A stretch of 10,358 nucleotides of DNA. Source: Ignavibacteria bacterium. GTDB lineage: Bacteria; Bacteroidota; Ignavibacteria; Kapaibacteriales; UBA4661. Under the pieces are notes generated by a model. It was not told where the DNA came from. It ran no database searches and saw only the letters and a list, made by a program, of their open reading frames with translations. Where the stretch lies: assembly GCA_013298375.1 (NCBI GenBank), contig JAAFHM010000144.1, positions 1-10,358 on the forward strand, written 5' to 3'. How positions within the stretch are numbered: the first letter of the stretch is position 1; each line of letters begins with the position of its first letter. This document shows positions 5,951-10,358 of the stretch, piece after piece. The position numbers and the translations under genes are program-made.

Positions 5951-8900
5951 CTACTTCCCAACCCGCACCGTTACGCCCTCCGAGTGGCTCGAAAACTCCG
6001 GTGCGTACATGGATTGAATTGTCGTAATGCCGTTCTGAAATTCTCCTTCGTGACTCACTCGCAAGGTGTATTCAAAGACGTGAACACCCTTGGGAAGCCA
6101 GCCGATGAAGAAATTTGCCGACGCATCTTTCATGGTTTCGTAATAGCCCAGACCGCCTTTCCACGTGTAGCCTGACAGCGTTTTCACAGGCTCCAAGCCC
6201 GCTCCGCGCATATCGCGCAGGTGAACATATTCCATCGTGCGGTCAGTGCGGATTTCCACGCGCACTTTCACGAGGTCGCCAACGTTCAGCAGCGTTTTCG
6301 CGGAAATCGGCTCTAATTCCAGTCCTTTCGCGGTCGGAACTTGGCGGTAGAGCTTTTTGTCAATTTGGAGCGGTGTCTTCGCAGGCGTGATTTTATCCAG
6401 CTTCTCGAAGTATTGCCAATACAAACCGCCCCACGCAATGCCCGCATCCTCTTTTTTCAAAACGACCGAACCCATTTGCGGCGTGATTTCACCGCGCCCC
6501 CACGATACTTTGTAGTAGCCCGTCCCGGCTTCAATTTTTACATCGTCCATTTTTTTCGGTTCAACGGGTTTCCCGCCAAGCGAAACCTCGACCAGTTTGC
6601 TCGAAGCTAAGAAATCCTGCCCTTGCAAAAGCAGCGCGTAACAGGCTTCAGCAGTGGCTTTCGTGGTCTTCCAGTCCGTCGTTTGCTTTTGTTTCAAAAG
6701 CCACACTTTCAGGTCTTCCACATCGTTCACGGCTTGTTTGTCCTGCGGAATTTCACCAAACGCCTCAATCATCAGCGCTTGTGTTTCAATGGGTGCTTGC
6801 CACCAATACCAGCCTGCATCCAGCTTCCAGTACATTCCCATTTCTTCTGAATGCAACGCCCGCTCGCGGAAGGACTTGATAATCAGTGCTGCCACATCTT
6901 TTGACGCGCCGCCTTTCGGGGCGAAGCGATTCAGCGCAAGCGCCGCCATTGCTTGCGTCATCATGCCTTGATTCGCCCAGTATTTTTCCGCCTGTTTTTT
7001 CCAAAAGGCAAATGCCTCTTCCGAGCCGCTTGGAATGGGCTTGTCGGTAAAAAAGCTGCGTGTGTAGAGGTAATGTACCGCATCACCGCTCAAATACTCG
7101 TTTTCGGGCTTGAAACCGGGCGTTCTTTTCAAATACTCATATTCAACGGCTATTTCACGGTCAATAAAAGGAATTGCCCGCTCGGTGATAGATTTCAAAC
7201 GGCTTGCAAAGGTACTTTGCGCAGGATAAGTAATGCCGAGTTTGTTCAAATGCGCCATGCCGCAGACGATGTACTGGGTCATGTAGCGGCTGGCGGGCAT
7301 ACCCGGAAACCAAGCAAATCCGCCATCGGGACCGATTTTTTGTTCCACTTTTTTGAGTGCGCTTTCGAGTTCGTCTGCCATGCGGTTTAGGTCGAAAAGC
7401 AAGGCTACACGGCGCTTGCGCTCGGATTCGTCCTTGCCGTCCATCACCCACGGCGTTTCGGTGAGCAAGAGCGATTTCAATTCCTGATTTTTCTCCAAGT
7501 TCGAGAGAAGGCTTTCAGGCGATTGTTTCCACTGCTCAAACACAGATTTGATGCGGGGTTTGGAGTTCGCAACGTGCGACGCAATCGCGTTGGCGTAAAA
7601 CCGATTCCACGCTTGCTCGGCGCATTCATACGGATACTCCATCATCATCGGCAGCGCTTGAATGGCGTACCAAGCGGGGTTGGAGGTCATTTCCAGCGTG
7701 AGTTTGTGATGACGAAGCGTTGTAGATTTGCCCGATTCCATCAGCTTTTTCAGTTCAAATGTTTTCGTTCCCGCTTTTCCGTCCAATCCCCCACGAACAT
7801 AGACGGGAAGCGTCTCGGTAACCATCATGCGATTCGGCAGCACAGGCAAAATGGACTCCTCGCCGTCGCTGAAACTTGAGGTAGAATCGCCGGCTTTTGC
7901 CACAACGCGGTAAAGCATCGTTTGTAAGCCATCGGGAACCGTAATTGCCCACGAAACCACCGTACTGCGACCTTTTGCGACCGTGAAGGATTTTTGTGTA
8001 AGATTCAATTTCAGTTCTTCCATTGTGCTTGCATCGAATAATTTCAATTCCGTAGCACCCGTGAGGTCTTTGGCGGCAAGGTTGCTAATTTTCACGGGAA
8101 GCGTGATTTTATCGCCCTCACGGACGAAGCGCGGCATATTCGGCAGCAACATGAGTTCTTTTTGCGTAACGGCTCCTTTCGACATCATGCCCGTTTTGAG
8201 GTCGGGCGTATGCGCAAACGCCAGCATTTTCCAGCGTGTGAGCGCCTCCGGCATCGTGAATTTCAGCACAAATGCGCCGTCAGCATCGGTTTCCACTTTG
8301 GGGAAGAAAAATGCTGTTTCGCTGAGATTGGTGCGGGCTTGAACACCTGATAAATCCATGCTTTGTGGCTTACTTGTCTCTGTATCCTGTCGCTGTTTGC
8401 CGCCTGACTCACCGCCTTTGCGGAGCGGAGTCGCTTCATCTGCTATTGTTGATTCGGCGATTGCTGCGGGCGATGCGCCTGGCGGCGGTGCTGGTGGTGC
8501 AGCCGATAGCATATCCATACTTCCTTCAGCCCGCATTTGCATCATCGGTTCTGCATTCATTTCCAGATGCTGCGGACCCTTTTTGCCTGCTGCTCGCCTG
8601 TGAGTACCATAGCCTCCGAAATAGAGCGCTCTTTCCACAACATCGAAGTACAAATTCGGAATAAATCTGCCTATGCTGGAAGAATTGGTATTCCAGAAAA
8701 AATCCCGCGTCCACTGCTGTCCTGCACCAAAGCCGGAACTCTGCATCCCACGCTGCCCGTAGAACGTTTGCCAAAAGAAACTTTGCAGGGAATGGGGCAA
8801 AATCGCATCCAAGGAAGCATCGTACATCGTGGCGAGAAGCTCTGCGGCAATTTTTTCGCCATTCATGCCACTCACCTTCAAACGCCATTCTTCCTTACTT

Positions 8901-10358
8901 CCGGGCAGCATTTTGTCGCGGAAGACCGATGTTTCCACGCGAAGTTGTTTGTTCGTCCATGGCACAATTATCGTTTGCGATTCGGAGTACAGCCGATAAT
9001 GGCGAATTGCCGTCAAATGCAGCGTCGCATTCCCGCGAAAAGCCTCCGTAAGCGGAACGGAAACAAGTGTTTGCCCATTCGACACCGTAAGCCATTCTTC
9101 TTTGATGATGCTTCCGCGATGCTCCAAGCGCGACAAAATTTTGACATCAGTGTAGGGCGTAGAAACGAGGAACTGCGCGGTTTCGCCAGGTTCGCCGATT
9201 GATTTCAGAGCCATGACCGAAAACGGCTTGCGGGAAGCGGTTTTCGTTACTTTTTCGTCAATGACCGTAAAGTGACGTATTTGCTTGATATTTTGCCCCG
9301 ACACGTCTTTCACTTCAGCCGTCATGCGGTATTCGCCGGGCATTAAGCCTTGCAATGTGCTCGCAAACGGTGGATTATCAAGGTTTACTGCGCCATCCGC
9401 ACCGCTCGTGAAATTATGCGAAAAAATTTCCCGCTCAGTTTTCCACGTTTCGCGTTGGTTTTCATTCTGCCGAATATCCTGCGGGAAAGCGCTTACAAAC
9501 TCACTTTCTGACAGTGTGAATCGGTCAGGTTTCGGCAAAAAGCGCGTCCGCAAAATTCGCTCCGGCGGAGAAAGCCTCTCCAAGCGCACCGTTCCTTGCG
9601 TGGAAAGCCCTGCGCCGTTGAGATTCGTTGTGCGAAGGCTGATGGACGACGCTGTTACCGAAGCAAGATTTTTGGAAAAAAATATTTCCGGTGTAGAAAG
9701 CGCAATGGAAACGGCTGTATAGCCGACCATTACGCGGCTTTCCGCGCTGCGGGTTTCGCCGGAAATGTCCGTTACGTCGGCATAGATCGTGTAGGAAAAT
9801 TCGGGCAAAGTGCTTGAAAGCACCGATTTATCGGGCTGCGCGAGGAAATTAACAGTAAATTCACCCTTTGCATCAGTCTGTACGCGCCCTCTGGCGATTT
9901 CCTTCTGATTAGACTGCGGCGGATTGCCCCACCACCAATACCAATAGGGAAACCGTGCCTCGCGCACAATGCGGTAACGCACATCCGCACCATCCACCAC
10001 CGAACCCGCATACGCTCTTGCGTTGCCGACTATACTGACCTTTTCACCCAAACGAAAAACGCCTTTGGGTTGCTCTAATTTGACCTCGAATTTCGGACGT
10101 TTATATTCTTCCACTTGGACGGTATGATAACCGTTTTCGTTGCGAATGCTCATACTCCCGTTCAATACTCCTTTGGGAGCAGTAAACGCGCCGTGAAACG
10201 AGCCGTAGTCATTCGTTACGAATTTTTGTTCGGCAATTTTTTGCCCATTGACATCAAAAAACTGGACGGTCGTAGATCGCTTCGGAAGTACGGCGTTATC
10301 AGCCTTCTCGTTGTTTTTGCGGAGCATCACACCTTTGAAATAGATTGTCTGACCGGGG
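5951..10358 (-). CDS. Alpha-2-macroglobulin family protein with CAEQ thioester (N-terminus beyond window)
   Basis: The frame stays open to the right edge. The codons before the in-frame GTG at 10330 read PGQTIYFKG, the usual start of a macroglobulin MG2-like domain, so that GTG is internal and the gene is 5'-truncated (at least 1468 residues here). Residues count from 10330. MG/Ig-like domains fill ~1-590, including a Trp/Tyr-rich YWYWWWG loop (~129-135). A Met/Pro/Ala-rich low-complexity linker (~592-662) sits where a bait region is expected. The A2M domain (~665-780) has TNLSETAFFFPKV and MPEALTRWKM. The thioester motif CAEQ is at 903-906 (bases 7624-7613) within EYPYECAEQAWNRFYANA. An alpha/alpha thioester domain (~880-1235) has GGFAWFPG and WYWWQAPIETQALMIEAF. 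A C-terminal receptor-binding-like MG10 domain (~1345-1455) ends near YAPEFSSHSEG. Known of the family: bacterial members are periplasmic or outer-membrane-anchored and thought to trap proteases. Any lipobox lies outside the window. Confidence 0.93.
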   Translation of the reverse strand, partial: PGQTIYFKGVMLRKNNEKADNAVLPKRSTTVQFFDVNGQKIAEQKFVTNDYGSFHGAFTAPKGVLNGSMSIRNENGYHTVQVEEYKRPKFEVKLEQPKGVFRLGEKVSIVGNARAYAGSVVDGADVRYRIVREARFPYWYWWWGNPPQSNQKEIARGRVQTDAKGEFTVNFLAQPDKSVLSSTLPEFSYTIYADVTDISGETRSAESRVMVGYTAVSIALSTPEIFFSKNLASVTASSISLRTTNLNGAGLSTQGTVRLERLSPPERILRTRFLPKPDRFTLSESEFVSAFPQDIRQNENQRETWKTEREIFSHNFTSGADGAVNLDNPPFASTLQGLMPGEYRMTAEVKDVSGQNIKQIRHFTVIDEKVTKTASRKPFSVMALKSIGEPGETAQFLVSTPYTDVKILSRLEHRGSIIKEEWLTVSNGQTLVSVPLTEAFRGNATLHLTAIRHYRLYSESQTIIVPWTNKQLRVETSVFRDKMLPGSKEEWRLKVSGMNGEKIAAELLATMYDASLDAILPHSLQSFFWQTFYGQRGMQSSGFGAGQQWTRDFFWNTNSSSIGRFIPNLYFDVVERALYFGGYGTHRRAAGKKGPQHLEMNAEPMMQMRAEGSMDMLSAAPPAPPPGASPAAIAESTIADEATPLRKGGESGGKQRQDTETSKPQSMDLSGVQARTNLSETAFFFPKVETDADGAFVLKFTMPEALTRWKMLAFAHTPDLKTGMMSKGAVTQKELMLLPNMPRFVREGDKITLPVKISNLAAKDLTGATELKLFDASTMEELKLNLTQKSFTVAKGRSTVVSWAITVPDGLQTMLYRVVAKAGDSTSSFSDGEESILPVLPNRMMVTETLPVYVRGGLDGKAGTKTFELKKLMESGKSTTLRHHKLTLEMTSNPAWYAIQALPMMMEYPYECAEQAWNRFYANAIASHVANSKPRIKSVFEQWKQSPESLLSNLEKNQELKSLLLTETPWVMDGKDESERKRRVALLFDLNRMADELESALKKVEQKIGPDGGFAWFPGMPASRYMTQYIVCGMAHLNKLGITYPAQSTFASRLKSITERAIPFIDREIAVEYEYLKRTPGFKPENEYLSGDAVHYLYTRSFFTDKPIPSGSEEAFAFWKKQAEKYWANQGMMTQAMAALALNRFAPKGGASKDVAALIIKSFRERALHSEEMGMYWKLDAGWYWWQAPIETQALMIEAFGEIPQDKQAVNDVEDLKVWLLKQKQTTDWKTTKATAEACYALLLQGQDFLASSKLVEVSLGGKPVEPKKMDDVKIEAGTGYYKVSWGRGEITPQMGSVVLKKEDAGIAWGGLYWQYFEKLDKITPAKTPLQIDKKLYRQVPTAKGLELEPISAKTLLNVGDLVKVRVEIRTDRTMEYVHLRDMRGAGLEPVKTLSGYTWKGGLGYYETMKDASANFFIGWLPKGVHVFEYTLRVSHEGEFQNGITTIQSMYAPEFSSHSEGVTVRVGK

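Noticed and set aside
5730..6017. 95-codon open frame starting in the convergent intergenic region
   Set aside because: It starts right after an A8 run with no Shine-Dalgarno, encodes Cys/Pro/Arg-rich low-information sequence, and overlaps the macroglobulin C-terminus in antisense.
8537..9202. 221-codon open frame on the plus strand
   Set aside because: Antisense to the macroglobulin gene, with no recognisable domain; a shadow of a long coding region with few stops in the opposite frame.
9926..9946. Trp/Tyr-rich run YWYWWWG in the macroglobulin
   Set aside because: Striking in composition, but aromatic loops of this kind at this MG-domain position are familiar in Bacteroidota-type macroglobulins, so I do not treat it as novel.

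Overview
The window looks like an ordinary chromosomal segment of a Gram-negative bacterium of the Bacteroidota/Chlorobiota (FCB) group. The main reason is that the first gene ends in a recognisable type IX secretion (Por-secretion) C-terminal sorting domain, which is largely confined to that group. An OmpA-type envelope protein and a Bacteroidota-style alpha-2-macroglobulin agree with this. The mix of choice-of-anchor D repeats, a cohesin-like segment and a double-OmpA protein resembles Chlorobiota, Ignavibacteria or Kapabacteria, but that finer placement is inference. Coding density is high and there are no tRNA or rRNA genes, insertion sequences or CRISPR arrays.

Layout, left to right. (1) Positions 1-1371 (+): the C-terminal part of a secreted or surface protein with choice-of-anchor D / Ig-like repeats, a cohesin-like segment and the T9SS tail. 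(2) It converges, across a 49-bp gap, on a two-gene minus-strand unit. Its first gene (2049-4094) is an outer-membrane beta-barrel protein with two OmpA-like peptidoglycan-binding domains. Its second gene (1421-2029), 19 bp downstream, is a YtqB/MnmM-family SAM-dependent tRNA methyltransferase. (3) Divergent from the OmpA gene is a membrane histidine kinase (4152-5654, +) with about six transmembrane helices and no response regulator next to it. A sigma70-like promoter for the OmpA unit (TTGAAA, 17 nt, TATTTT) lies in the divergent gap and touches the kinase's first in-frame ATG; the kinase may really start at 4263. (4) A 296-bp convergent intergenic region holds a hairpin, a long-range GC-rich inverted repeat and a double T-tract. 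(5) Positions 5951-10358 (-): a very large alpha-2-macroglobulin-family protein with an intact CAEQ thioester motif. Its N-terminus lies beyond the right edge.

Four of the five genes concern the envelope: a T9SS cargo, a peptidoglycan anchor, a membrane sensor and a presumed periplasmic protease trap. The fifth modifies tRNA. I see no defence island, biosynthetic cluster or other clearly undescribed system. The points most worth a second look are the double-OmpA architecture, the cotranscribed MnmM homologue, the orphan kinase sharing regulatory DNA with the OmpA operon, and the thioester-competent macroglobulin with a Pro/Ala/Met-rich bait-like linker.
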